Source of the DNA: Paracoccus aeridis
Lineage (GTDB): Bacteria; Pseudomonadota; Alphaproteobacteria; Rhodobacterales; Rhodobacteraceae
Direction: 5' to 3'
Assembly (NCBI RefSeq): GCF_004923205.2
Contig: NZ_SELD02000066.1
Coordinates: 82,501-146,500, forward strand
Length of the DNA: 64,000 nucleotides
Position numbers and translations under genes: made by a program. Below are positions 56,724 to 64,000 of the stretch, piece after piece. Positions within the stretch are counted from its first letter, which is position 1, and each line of letters starts with the position of its first letter. A model generated the notes under the pieces. The model ran no database searches. It saw nothing but the letters and a program-made list of their open reading frames with translations, and was not told the DNA's origin.

Positions 56724-57601
56724 TGGACCGCCGCCTGACCCCCGCCACCGACCGCATTGCGCTGCGCGGCTGGGGCATCGCGCGCGAGGCCCTGACCGAC
56801 GGCCGCCCGATGCGGGTCGCCGCCGCCCTGTCGGACCTGCGCCGCGCCCCGGGCGGCGCGCGCGACCGGCAGCTGCTTGTGGGCGCGGACGTGACGGTGA
56901 TCGAGGACCGCGACGGCTGGTGCTTCGTGCAGGCCGCCGCCGATGGCTATTGCGGCTGGGTCGCGGGCAGCCACCTGAGCGATGACCTGCCCCCCATCAC
57001 CCACCGCGTCAGCGCCCCGGCGACGCACCTGTATCCGCAGCCCGACTTCAAGCAGGGCGAGCGGATCGGCCTGTCCCTGGGCGCGCGCCTGTCCGTCGCG
57101 GGGACCGAGGGAAGGTTCGCCCGCCTCGCCGACGGCCTGTTCGTCCCCGTCCGGCACATCGCCGCCGAACCCGCGCCCGACGCGGCCGCCGTGGCGCTGT
57201 CGCTACTCGGGACGCCCTATCTGTGGGGCGGCAACAGCCGCGCGGGGATCGACTGCTCGGGCCTCGTGCAGGCGGCGCTGCACGCCTGCGGGGTCGCCTG
57301 CCCGGGTGACAGCGACCTGCAGGCGCAGGCCTTTCCCGAAACCGACGAAATCCGGCGCGGCGACCTCCTGTTCTGGCCGGGCCACGTCGCGATGGCCACC
57401 GACGACCGCACCATGGTCCATGCGACCGCATGGGCCATGTCGGTCGTCACCGAGGATATCGCCGCCGCCATCGCCCGCATCGACGCCGCGGGCGACGGTC
57501 CGTTCCGCGGCGCGCGCCGCCCCTCCGCCGCAAGCGCCGCAGTCGCCGGGGGCGCCGGGGCCGCCGGGGCCGCCGGACCTCGTGCCTTCGCCTTCCCCTG
57601 A
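56723..57601 (+). CDS. NlpC/P60-family cysteine peptidase with SH3 domains
   Basis: A 292-residue C40 peptidase likely cleaving peptidoglycan-derived peptides (D-gamma-Glu-DAP bonds). Two N-terminal SH3-like modules (about 28-90 and 95-145) bind ligand; the catalytic triad is Cys178 in RAGIDCSGLVQ, His221 in WPGHVAMA and His233 (MVHATAWAM). No signal peptide is visible, so a cytosolic role in murein peptide recycling with the overlapping M17 aminopeptidase gene is plausible. It ends in an Ala/Gly/Pro-rich tail. Confidence 0.93.
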   Translation: MDRRLTPATDRIALRGWGIAREALTDGRPMRVAAALSDLRRAPGGARDRQLLVGADVTVIEDRDGWCFVQAAADGYCGWVAGSHLSDDLPPITHRVSAPATHLYPQPDFKQGERIGLSLGARLSVAGTEGRFARLADGLFVPVRHIAAEPAPDAAAVALSLLGTPYLWGGNSRAGIDCSGLVQAALHACGVACPGDSDLQAQAFPETDEIRRGDLLFWPGHVAMATDDRTMVHATAWAMSVVTEDIAAAIARIDAAGDGPFRGARRPSAASAAVAGGAGAAGAAGPRAFAFP

Positions 57602-57622
57602 CCGATCGGAAAGGATCGCCGC

Positions 57623-58684
57623 ATGACGCATCTCTGGGTCCGCGCCGAAAGCCGGCTGAACGAGGATCGGGTGGGGATCACCCCCGACGGCGTGGCCGAC
57701 CTGATCCGCGAAGGGTTCGCCGTCACGGTCGAGGAATCGCGCCGCCGCGTGCTGCCGATCCGTGACTACGCGGACGCCGGCGCCCGGATCGCGCCCGAGG
57801 GGTCGTGGACCACCGCGCCCGGCGACGCCATCGTCTTCGGGCTGAAGGAACTGCCCGCCGACGGCACGCCGCTGCCGCACCGCCATGTCATGTTCGGCCA
57901 CGCCTTCAAGGGCCAGCGCGGGGCCGAAACGCTGCTCGGCCGCTTCCGCGCGGGCGGCGGCCGGCTGTACGACATCGAGTACCTCGTGGACGAGGGCGGC
58001 CGCAGGCTCGCGGCGTTCGGCTACTGGGCCGGGTTCGCGGGCGCGGCGGTCAGCCTCAAGTGCTGGGCCGCGCAGCAGCGGGGCGGGATCTGCGGCCCGG
58101 TCCTGCCCTATCCCGACCGGCACGCGCTGACCGACGCGCTGCGGGCAGAGCTGGACGCGACCGGCAGGAACCGCCCCACCGCGATTGTCATCGGCGCGCA
58201 CGGACGCGTCGGGACCGGCGCGTCGGACCTGCTGGCCGAGATGGGCCTGCACCTCACCCGCTGGGGGTCCGAGGATACCCGCAGCGGCGGCCCGTTCCCC
58301 GAGGTGATGATGCACGACCTGTTCCTGAACTGCATCTTCGCCCGCCCGGGCAGCCCCGTCTTCGTCCCGCCCGAAGCGGTGCAGCGCCCGCGCGAGCTGA
58401 CCGTGATCGGCGACGTGGCCTGCGACCCCGACGGCCCCTACAACCCGGTGCCGGTCTATGACCACATCACCAGCTGGGCGTCGCCCGCCGCCCGGGTGGC
58501 GGACAACCCGCCGCTCGACGTCATGGCGATCGACAACCTGCCCTCGCTGCTGCCGCGCGAATCGAGCCTCGACTTTGCGCAGCAGCTCCTGCCGGTGCTG
58601 CGCCAGCTCGACCGGATCGACGAAGGCCCGTGGGCCCGCGCGGGTGCGGTCTTCGACGCCCGCTCGAAGGAGGCCGCGGCATGA
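57623..58684 (+). CDS. Saccharopine dehydrogenase (lysine-forming type)
   Basis: A 353-residue enzyme of the AlaDH/PNT-like fold that interconverts saccharopine with lysine plus 2-oxoglutarate. It starts LWVRAESRLNEDRVGITPDGVADLI, with FGLKELPADGTPLPHRHVMFGHAFKGQ and the NAD-binding IVIGAHGRVGTGASDLLAEMGLH. The C-terminal DNLPSLLPRESSLDFAQQLLPVL is diagnostic. It overlaps the next dehydrogenase gene (ATGA). The pair can convert lysine to 2-aminoadipate semialdehyde. Confidence 0.94.
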   Translation: MTHLWVRAESRLNEDRVGITPDGVADLIREGFAVTVEESRRRVLPIRDYADAGARIAPEGSWTTAPGDAIVFGLKELPADGTPLPHRHVMFGHAFKGQRGAETLLGRFRAGGGRLYDIEYLVDEGGRRLAAFGYWAGFAGAAVSLKCWAAQQRGGICGPVLPYPDRHALTDALRAELDATGRNRPTAIVIGAHGRVGTGASDLLAEMGLHLTRWGSEDTRSGGPFPEVMMHDLFLNCIFARPGSPVFVPPEAVQRPRELTVIGDVACDPDGPYNPVPVYDHITSWASPAARVADNPPLDVMAIDNLPSLLPRESSLDFAQQLLPVLRQLDRIDEGPWARAGAVFDARSKEAAA

Positions 58685-59850
58685 CGATCCACTGGATAGG
58701 CACCGGGCTTTCGTCGGTCCCTGGCCTGCGCCGGCTGCTGGCCGGGGGCCACGAGGTCACCGTCTGGAACCGCGAGCTGGACGTGGCGCAGGACGCGGTC
58801 GGCGATCTGACCGCCGACATCCGCCCGTTCTCGCTGGACGAGATCCGGGCGGCCGTCCGGCCCGGAGACACGGTCGTGTCGATGCTGCCCGCCGACCTGC
58901 ACCCGACCATCGCGGCGCTCTGCCTCGACGGCTGCGCGAATTTCGTCAGCTCCTCCTACATCTCGCCCGCGATGGCGGCGATGGACGACCGCGCGCGCGC
59001 GGCGGGGGTGGCGCTGGTGAACGAGGTCGGCTTGGACCCCGGCATCGACCACCTGATGGCGCACGACCTCGTCGCCGGCTACCGCGAGGTCGCGCAGCCG
59101 GGCGACGTCGTCAGCTTCACCAGCTACTGCGGCGGCATCCCGCGCCATCCCGACCCGTTCCGCTACAAGTTCAGCTGGTCGCCCCTGGGCGTGCTCCGCG
59201 CGCTGCGTTCGCCCTCGACGTCGATCCGCGGCGGCGCGGCGCGGGTGGTCGAGCGGCCCTGGCACGCGATCGAGCCCTACGACGCCCCCCTGCCCGTCCC
59301 CGAGCGGTTCGAGATCTACCCCAACCGCGATTCGACCGAGTTCGTCGCGCCCTACGGCTTCAGCCCCGACTGGACTGTGCGGGATTTCGTCCGCGGCACC
59401 ATCCGGCTGGAGGGCTGGGCCGAGGCCTGGGCCGACATCTTCGCCGAGGTCGAGGGGCTGACCGGGCCCGGTGGCGACGCCCGGCTGTCGCAGATGGCGG
59501 ATGAGCTGTGGGCGCAGCACGCCTACGATCCGGGCGAGCCGGACCGGGTCGTGCTGTTCGTGCGCCTGCGCGCCGAACGCGGCGGCGAGGTCGTTCATGA
59601 CAGGGAATGGGTCCTCGACGCGCAGGGGTCCGCCTACGGCTCGGCGATGGCCCGCCTGGTGTCGACGCCGGTCGCGTTGGCGGCGGTCGCGGTGGAAGCG
59701 GGCCGCTTCGTGCCGGGCGTCCACGCCGCCCCCGACGACCCCGGGCTGGTCGACGAATGGCTGGCCGAGGTGGGCCATGTCGCGGACCACATGGCCAGGA
59801 TCGACCACATGGGCGACGTCGCCCCGGCGACCGGCGCCGCAGACCACTGA
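58681..59850 (+). CDS. Saccharopine dehydrogenase (glutamate-forming type)
   Basis: A 389-residue partner of the preceding gene that would oxidise saccharopine to glutamate and 2-aminoadipate 6-semialdehyde. The Rossmann start is IHWIGTGLSSVPGLRRLLAGGHEVTVWNR, followed by GDTVVSMLPADLHPTIAALCL, NEVGLDPGIDHLMA and SFTSYCGGIPRHPDPFRYKFSWSPLGVLRA. These blocks are characteristic of saccharopine reductase. Starting at 58681, ATG overlaps the upstream stop. A terminator was not recognised after it. Confidence 0.95.
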   Translation: MTIHWIGTGLSSVPGLRRLLAGGHEVTVWNRELDVAQDAVGDLTADIRPFSLDEIRAAVRPGDTVVSMLPADLHPTIAALCLDGCANFVSSSYISPAMAAMDDRARAAGVALVNEVGLDPGIDHLMAHDLVAGYREVAQPGDVVSFTSYCGGIPRHPDPFRYKFSWSPLGVLRALRSPSTSIRGGAARVVERPWHAIEPYDAPLPVPERFEIYPNRDSTEFVAPYGFSPDWTVRDFVRGTIRLEGWAEAWADIFAEVEGLTGPGGDARLSQMADELWAQHAYDPGEPDRVVLFVRLRAERGGEVVHDREWVLDAQGSAYGSAMARLVSTPVALAAVAVEAGRFVPGVHAAPDDPGLVDEWLAEVGHVADHMARIDHMGDVAPATGAADH

Positions 59851-59945
59851 CCGGCACGGCGGCGGGTGCGTTCAAGTGCCCGTGGGCGGCCGGAACGATC
59901 AGGCGCAGGGAACGTTCCCTTTCCTTCAAACGAAGGGAACCCGAC

Positions 59946-61127
59946 ATGCTCCGCATCCCCGCCATGCTCGTACCGGCCCTGCTGCTCTCCGGCGCCGCCT
60001 GTGCGCAGGATTTCAACGACAAAGCCCCCAACGCCGCCGGACAGACGCCCGCCTTCGAGGGCCAGACCCGCGCGCCCGAAGCGCAGGGAGCGGTCCGGCT
60101 CGACACCGAAGTGGTGGTGGACGGGCTGGATCACCCGTGGGGGATGGACCCGCTGCCGGATGGCAGCTGGCTGGTGACCGAACGGTCCGGCGCGCTGCGG
60201 ATGGTGGCGGCGGACGGCACGCTGTCCGATCCGATCACCGGCCTCCCCGACCTGGATGCGCGCGGGCAGGGCGGGCTTCTGGACGTGCTGGTCGCGCCCG
60301 ATTTCGAACAGTCGCGCCGGATCTGGCTCAGCTACGCGGCCCCGGCGGGCGAGGGCAGGAACCAGACCGGCGTGGCGACCGCGACGCTGTCGCAGGACGG
60401 CCGCTCGCTCGAAAACCTGAAGGAAATCTTCCGCCAGCAGCCGGCTTGGGCCAGCGACAAGCACTTCGGATCGCGGCTGGTGCTGGACCGCGACGGGATG
60501 CTGTTCGTGACGCTGGGCGAACGGTCGGACCCGGAGCCCCGCGCCACCGCGCAGAACGACGACAACCACATCGGCAAGCTGGTGCGGATCGGCCCGGACG
60601 GCGCGCCCGCGGGCGCCGGGACCGAGGGCTGGCTGCCCGAGACGTGGTCCAAGGGCCACCGCAACGTGCAGTCGGCGGCGCTCGACGGCCAGGGGCGGCT
60701 CTGGATCGTCGAGATGGGGCCGCAGGGCGGGGACGAGCTGAACCAGCCGCAGGCCGGCCTGAACTACGGCTGGCCGATCATCACCTATGGCGAGGATTAC
60801 GACGGCACCCCCATCGGTGAAGGCATCACCGCGCAGGAGGGGCTGGAGCAGCCGGTCTATTACTGGGACCCGGTCATCGCGCCGTCGGGCATGGTGATCT
60901 ACGACGGCGAGATGTTCCCCGAGTGGCAGGGCGACATGCTGGTCGGCGGCCTCGTCGCCAAGGCGCTGGTGCGGCTGGACATCGAAGGCGACCGCGTCGC
61001 GGGCGAAGGCCGCTACCTGGAAGGGATCGGCCGCGTGCGCGACGTCGAGCAGGCGGCGGACGGTTCGCTGATGCTGCTGACGGACGCCGACAACGGGCAG
61101 ATGATCCGGGTGACGCGCGCGGATTGA
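59946..61127 (+). CDS. PQQ-dependent soluble aldose sugar dehydrogenase family protein
   Basis: A 393-residue periplasmic beta-propeller quinoprotein (GSDH/YliI family). The signal peptide MLRIPAMLVPALLLSGAACAQ leads into VVDGLDHPWGMDPLPDGSWLVTERSGALRM. GRNQTGVATATLS, HFGSRLVLDRDGMLFVTLGER, KGHRNVQSAALDGQGRLWIVEMGPQGGDELNQPQAGLNYGWP and a calcium/PQQ-site set are family features. It would oxidise aldoses, passing electrons to a quinone or cytochrome. GAAGGGA precedes the ATG, and a 10-bp stem follows the stop. Confidence 0.93.
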   Translation: MLRIPAMLVPALLLSGAACAQDFNDKAPNAAGQTPAFEGQTRAPEAQGAVRLDTEVVVDGLDHPWGMDPLPDGSWLVTERSGALRMVAADGTLSDPITGLPDLDARGQGGLLDVLVAPDFEQSRRIWLSYAAPAGEGRNQTGVATATLSQDGRSLENLKEIFRQQPAWASDKHFGSRLVLDRDGMLFVTLGERSDPEPRATAQNDDNHIGKLVRIGPDGAPAGAGTEGWLPETWSKGHRNVQSAALDGQGRLWIVEMGPQGGDELNQPQAGLNYGWPIITYGEDYDGTPIGEGITAQEGLEQPVYYWDPVIAPSGMVIYDGEMFPEWQGDMLVGGLVAKALVRLDIEGDRVAGEGRYLEGIGRVRDVEQAADGSLMLLTDADNGQMIRVTRAD

Positions 61128-61150
61128 TCCGCGGGGCCTGCCGACACCCG

Positions 61151-61174
61151 CCCGGTCCGCTAAAGCGGGCCGGG
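61151..61174 (+). terminator. Hairpin after the sugar dehydrogenase gene
   Basis: Ten-bp stem (61151-61160 with 61165-61174, one G-U), loop TAAA, no T-run. Confidence 0.6.
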
Positions 61175-61238
61175 ACGGGCTCCCCGCGGTATGCGCTTGC
61201 ATGTGTCTCGTGTTCCGCGTTCCTGCGGAACGCCGGTG

Positions 61239-61348
61239 TCGAAGGATCGCCCGCTCGTCGCCGCCGCCTCAGTGGCACAGCAGACGTGCAACCGTTTCGG
61301 AGTCCACACACCCGCAACGTACCGGCGGCGGCGGCTCTGATCCTTCGA
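61239..61348. ncRNA. Candidate structured RNA (nested perfect stems)
   Basis: Outer stem: TCGAAGGATC (61239-61248) with GATCCTTCGA (61339-61348), ten perfect pairs. Inner stem: 61257-61268 with 61324-61335, twelve pairs with one G-U, made of GCC/GGC repeats. An asymmetric internal loop (8 and 3 bases) separates them, and a 55-base apical part lies within. It does not match tmRNA, RNase P, SRP or tRNA landmarks, and I could not match 6S RNA. Strand is not determined. Confidence 0.35.
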
Positions 61349-61466
61349 TGCACCCCCCGGTCCGCCCGAAGCGGACCAGGACGCGCCCGCCCGCCCCCTG
61401 GCGGGCGCGTTCGCGCCCACCCGGTCGTGCGCGTCCCTCCGAAGTGCTGACGTCAATGGACCGCCC

Positions 61467-61490
61467 GGAAACAGGCTCGTGGCCTGTTCC
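61467..61490 (-). terminator. mutL terminator-like hairpin
   Basis: Stem with one bulged A (61467-61476 with 61482-61490) about 25 bases past the mutL stop on the minus strand; no long T-run. Confidence 0.55.
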
Positions 61491-61512
61491 CTTCAGCGGG
61501 ACCGCAGCCGCC

Positions 61513-63336
61513 CTACCTCCCGAACAGCCGCTCGATATCCGAAAGCTTCAGCTCCACCCAGGTCGGGCGGCCGTGGTTGCACTGGCCCGACCGCGGCGTC
61601 CGCTCCATCTCGCGCAGGAGCGCGTTCATCTCGTCCCCCGACAGGCGCCGGCCCGACCGGACCGAGCCGTGGCAGGCCATCGACGACAGCACCGCGTCGA
61701 TCCGCCCCTGCAGCCGGTCCAGCCCCGCCCCCCCGGTCACGTCCCCGCCCGGATCGTCGCCCAGATCGTCGGCGATGTCGCGCAGCAGCGCGGCCGCATC
61801 GCAGTGGCCCAGCGGCGCGGGCACCTCGCGCACCGCGACGCAGCCGGGGCCGAACGGCTCGACCACCAGCCCCAGCCGGTCGAGTTCGCCCGCCGCAGCC
61901 AGAACCCCGGCCGCCGCGTCGCCCAGGTCCACGATCTCGGGGATCAGCAGCGCCTGGCCGGGAATCCGCGCCTGCGCCGCCTGCGCCTTGAGCCGTTCGT
62001 AGACCAGCCGCTCGTGCGCGGCGTGCTGGTCCACGATGACGATGCCGTCGGCGGACTGGGCGACGATCCAGTTCTCGTGCAGCTGCGCCCGTGCCGCGCC
62101 CAAGGGGAACGCGGCCGGGACGGCATCGGAAGGCGCGGGCGGCTCGATCCGGCCGCTGGCCTCGGCAAAGCCCGGCATCGGGTCGACGGCGGGCGGCGCG
62201 GGCGCCTGCGCCACCCACGCGGCTTGCACCGCGCCCGGCGACGGGCGCGGCTCGGCCCGGAACGACGCGAGCGTCGCCGCCCCGCCGGTGGAGGACGCGC
62301 GGTGCCCCGCCCCCGCCATGGCGTGGCGCAGCGCCGACACGACCAGCCCGCGCGCGGCCTCGGGCTCGCGGAACCGGACCTCGGCCTTGGCGGGATGCAC
62401 GTTCACGTCGACACCCTGCGGGTCGCAGGACAGAAACAGCACCGCCGCAGGGTGCCGGCCCGACGACAGCACGTCGAAATACCCGGCCCGCAGCGCGCCG
62501 GTCAGCAGCTTGTCGCGCACCGGGCGGCCGTTGACGTACAGATGCTGCGCCACCGCCGCGCCGCGGGAATAGGTCGGCAGCGCCGCAAGCCCGGTCAGCC
62601 GCAGCCCGTCGCGGGTGGCGTCGATCGCGACCGCGTTCTCGACGAACTCCCGCCCCATGACCCGGCCGATCCGGGCGGCGGCAACGGCGGCGGGCGCGTC
62701 CCCCGTCTCGGGATCGGCGCGGAACAGGACGCGGCCGTCATCCTCGTCGGTCAGGATGAAGCCCACCTGCGGGTCGGCCATCGACAGGCGGCGGATGACC
62801 TCGGCGATGGCCTGCGTCTCGGCCCGGTCGCCGCGCAGGAAGCGCAGCCGGGCCGGGGTGGCGAAGAAGAGGTCGCGCAGTTCCACCACCGTCCCGCGGT
62901 TGCCGGCGGCGGGGCGCACGTCCCCGGCGCGCCCGCCGGTCACGGTGATCTGGGCCGCGTCCGCCCCCGCGACGCGGCTGGTGATGGTCAGGCGGCCGAC
63001 CGCGCCGAGGCTCGGCAGCGCCTCGCCGCGAAAGCCGAAGCTGCGGATGTCCAGGAGGTCCGAGCCGTCGATCTTCGACGTGGCGTGGCGCGCGAGCGCC
63101 AGCGGCAGGTCGGCGGCGGTCATCCCGCAGCCGTCGTCGCTGACCCGGATCAGCCGCTTGCCGCCGCCCGCGATCGCCACCTCGATCCGCCGTGCCCCGG
63201 CGTCGAGCGCGTTCTCGACCAGTTCCTTGACGGCCGAGGCCGGACGCTCCACCACCTCGCCCGCGGCGATGCGGTTCGCCGCGGCCTCGTCGAGTTGCCG
63301 GATCACCGGCCGGATGTGGGGGTCGTGGCGTGTCAT
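61513..63336 (-). CDS. mutL: DNA mismatch repair protein MutL
   Basis: GHKL ATPase that couples MutS recognition to strand removal, 607 residues. ATP motifs are [14 protein letters not shown] (about 40), SDDGCGM and [13 protein letters not shown]. The C-terminal half carries [13 protein letters not shown], which fits the DQHA(x)2E(x)4E endonuclease motif, plus ACHGSV and CNHGRP metal/zinc-like motifs. The enzyme is therefore probably the nicking type found in bacteria without MutH. It ends in [13 protein letters not shown]. The ATG at 63336 has GGGGA very close. Confidence 0.97.
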   Translation of the reverse strand: MTRHDPHIRPVIRQLDEAAANRIAAGEVVERPASAVKELVENALDAGARRIEVAIAGGGKRLIRVSDDGCGMTAADLPLALARHATSKIDGSDLLDIRSFGFRGEALPSLGAVGRLTITSRVAGADAAQITVTGGRAGDVRPAAGNRGTVVELRDLFFATPARLRFLRGDRAETQAIAEVIRRLSMADPQVGFILTDEDDGRVLFRADPETGDAPAAVAAARIGRVMGREFVENAVAIDATRDGLRLTGLAALPTYSRGAAVAQHLYVNGRPVRDKLLTGALRAGYFDVLSSGRHPAAVLFLSCDPQGVDVNVHPAKAEVRFREPEAARGLVVSALRHAMAGAGHRASSTGGAATLASFRAEPRPSPGAVQAAWVAQAPAPPAVDPMPGFAEASGRIEPPAPSDAVPAAFPLGAARAQLHENWIVAQSADGIVIVDQHAAHERLVYERLKAQAAQARIPGQALLIPEIVDLGDAAAGVLAAAGELDRLGLVVEPFGPGCVAVREVPAPLGHCDAAALLRDIADDLGDDPGGDVTGGAGLDRLQGRIDAVLSSMACHGSVRSGRRLSGDEMNALLREMERTPRSGQCNHGRPTWVELKLSDIERLFGR

Positions 63337-63520
63337 TCCCCAAGATGTAGCATGCCGGCACCCCTACCTGCCAGAGATTCGGCCGCTTGACCGACCCCTG
63401 CCCGGCGCCCTGTGGCCATCCTGCTGAGCCCGTTCAACTTTCCGGGAACCCAACCCTGCCCTCGCGCGCTAGTGACGGGAGGCCCGAGGGCCGTCGCGTG
63501 ACAGGTAAGGAGAACGTGAG

Positions 63521-63700
63521 ATGAAGAAAATTGGTGTTGTTCTGGCCTGCGGGCTGGTGTTCGGCGTCGCGGCCTGCGGCGAAAACTCGACCGAGCGTGC
63601 CGTGACCGGCGCGACGACCGGCGCGCTGGTCGCGGGCCCGGTTGGCGCCGCGGTCGGCGGGATCGCGGGCGGCTCGGGCGCGGTCCAGGTCAATCCCTGA
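63521..63700 (+). CDS. Small glycine-zipper lipoprotein
   Basis: A 59-residue lipoprotein missed by length cut-offs. MKKIGVVLACGLVFGVAACGEN has a lipobox (GVAAC, Cys about residue 19), followed by a glycine-zipper TGATTGALVAGPVGAAVGGIAGGSGAV that could insert in a membrane. AAGGAG is nine bases before the ATG. Similar tiny proteins (osmotically inducible or SlyB-like fragments) occur in Alphaproteobacteria; function unknown. A hairpin (63712-63732) follows the stop. Confidence 0.85.
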   Translation: MKKIGVVLACGLVFGVAACGENSTERAVTGATTGALVAGPVGAAVGGIAGGSGAVQVNP

Positions 63701-63711
63701 CGTGCCCTGAA

Positions 63712-63732
63712 GCTCCGGCTGCGCGCCGGAGC
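63712..63732 (+). terminator. Hairpin after the small lipoprotein gene
   Basis: Perfect 8-bp stem (63712-63719 with 63725-63732), loop TGCGC, between convergent genes. Confidence 0.55.
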
Positions 63733-63822
63733 ATCCGAGACTGGAAGGCCGCGCATCCGCAGGGATGACGCGCCCTTTCCTTGGCGGCGCAGGCTTCCCC
63801 CGTCAGCCGCCATCGGCCCGCG

Positions 63823-64000
63823 TCAGTCCGCCGCCGCCGGCGCGACCTTTGCGTCGTCCATCCCCTCGGGCCGCCCGACCAGCACGAAGCGCAGCTTGCC
63901 CGCGTCCAGAAGGTCACGGGCCACCCGCTGCACGTCGTCGGCGGTCACCGCCTCTACCTTGGCGTTGCGCGTGTTGACGTAGTCGCGCGGCAGGCCGACC
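63823..64000 (-). CDS. M16 family peptidase, C-terminal fragment (runs off right edge)
   Basis: The last ~58 residues of a zinc-peptidase-like M16 protein: LPRDYVNTRNAKVEAVTADDVQRVARDLLDAGKLRFVLVGRPEG then a short Ala-rich end. The pattern (Leu-Pro-x-Asp-Tyr ... V-T-x-x-D-V ... F-V-x-V-G) is typical of the inactive C-terminal half of PqqL/processing-peptidase-like proteins, which are often encoded as pairs. The rest is beyond the window. Confidence 0.85.
   Translation of the reverse strand, partial: VGLPRDYVNTRNAKVEAVTADDVQRVARDLLDAGKLRFVLVGRPEGMDDAKVAPAAAD

Larger units (their letters stand above)
61128..61512. other. 385-bp gap rich in strong inverted repeats
   Basis: No coding frame is convincing. 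The gap holds a terminator for the sugar dehydrogenase (61151-61174), two mutually exclusive 7-bp hairpins at 61212-61233 and a long nested inverted repeat at 61239-61348. A 7-bp hairpin follows at 61359-61377, a perfect 11-bp hairpin at 61381-61410, and the mutL terminator at 61467-61490. Such density suggests a structured RNA or a short palindromic element. Confidence 0.6.

Noticed and set aside
61262..61300. Cobalamin-riboswitch-like GCCACTG on the minus strand
   Set aside because: The rest of the B12-box set is missing and the only downstream gene in that orientation is the 3' end of the sugar dehydrogenase on the opposite strand, so there is nothing to regulate.
61128..61512. tmRNA, SRP RNA, RNase P RNA or 6S RNA
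   Set aside because: No tag-peptide frame, T-arm, GGAAGCAG-type SRP loop, or RNase P core was found. 6S RNA cannot be fully excluded by eye, but the expected central bubble was not convincing.

Overview
The window is a 64 kb piece of GC-rich (roughly 68-70% by eye) chromosome from an alphaproteobacterium of the Rhodobacterales (Rhodobacter/Roseobacter type). The strongest indicators are the complete regB / senC-regA-hvrA redox-regulation cluster in the arrangement known from Rhodobacter, a Rhodobacter-type porin, the TimA/Smr/FxsA/SecB neighbourhood, the DUF3576-leuS-lptE-holA block, a MutL that carries its own endonuclease motif, and very GC-biased codon use throughout. Nearly all of it is single-copy core or near-core genome. 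I see no insertion sequence, prophage, integrase or CRISPR array, and both ends cut through genes (msrQ on the left, an M16 peptidase on the right).

Layout. 0-2.4 kb: msrPQ methionine sulfoxide repair and an exported nucleosidase-like protein. 2.4-6.7 kb: clpB, a TenA-like protein, pyrF. 6.7-11.6 kb: a membrane PAS protein (probable DivL orthologue) in line behind regB, with senC-regA-hvrA divergent. 11.6-16.4 kb: HD hydrolase, secB, fxsA, timA, smr, a small RTX repeat protein, rpsO. 16.5-20 kb: a Pro/Ala-rich hypothetical protein, a 0.5 kb gap, pnp. 20-23.4 kb: a frameshifted polysaccharide pyruvyl transferase gene, 1-Cys peroxiredoxin, aldehyde dehydrogenase. 23.4-36.7 kb: the largest functional unit, an uptake-and-activation locus with a hybrid histidine kinase, response regulator and acyl-CoA ligase on the minus strand, divergent from a second acyl-CoA ligase, a complete Liv/HAAT-type ABC transporter (ATPase, two permeases, binding protein, second ATPase) and a PaaK-like ligase.

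36.7-41.5 kb: peptidoglycan-binding repeat protein, rpmJ, tRNA-Val(GAC), N-formylglutamate amidohydrolase, a YggS-type PLP protein, porin. 41.7-49 kb: DUF3576 lipoprotein, leuS-lptE-holA-flavoprotein operon, a 25-bp tandem repeat, MFS permease. 49-53.9 kb: ornithine-cyclodeaminase family protein, three glycosyltransferases (GT2, GT4 and a short GT29/sialyltransferase-like protein), a conserved hypothetical gene and beta carbonic anhydrase. 54-61 kb: asd, an aminopeptidase-NlpC/P60 pair, two saccharopine dehydrogenases for lysine catabolism, and a soluble quinoprotein sugar dehydrogenase. 61.1-64 kb: a 385-bp gap full of strong inverted repeats, mutL, a tiny glycine-zipper lipoprotein and the tail of an M16 peptidase.

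The points that most deserve a second look are: the nested long inverted repeat at 61239-61348, a candidate structured RNA; the regB-divL-like tandem that could link redox sensing to the CtrA pathway; the two tiny coupled ORFs inside the ABC transporter operon; the bacterial GT29-like enzyme with the L, S and VS sialylmotifs; the exact 25-bp repeat array at 47610; and the single-base frameshift in the pyruvyl transferase gene. I did not find a clearly new defence or mobile system.
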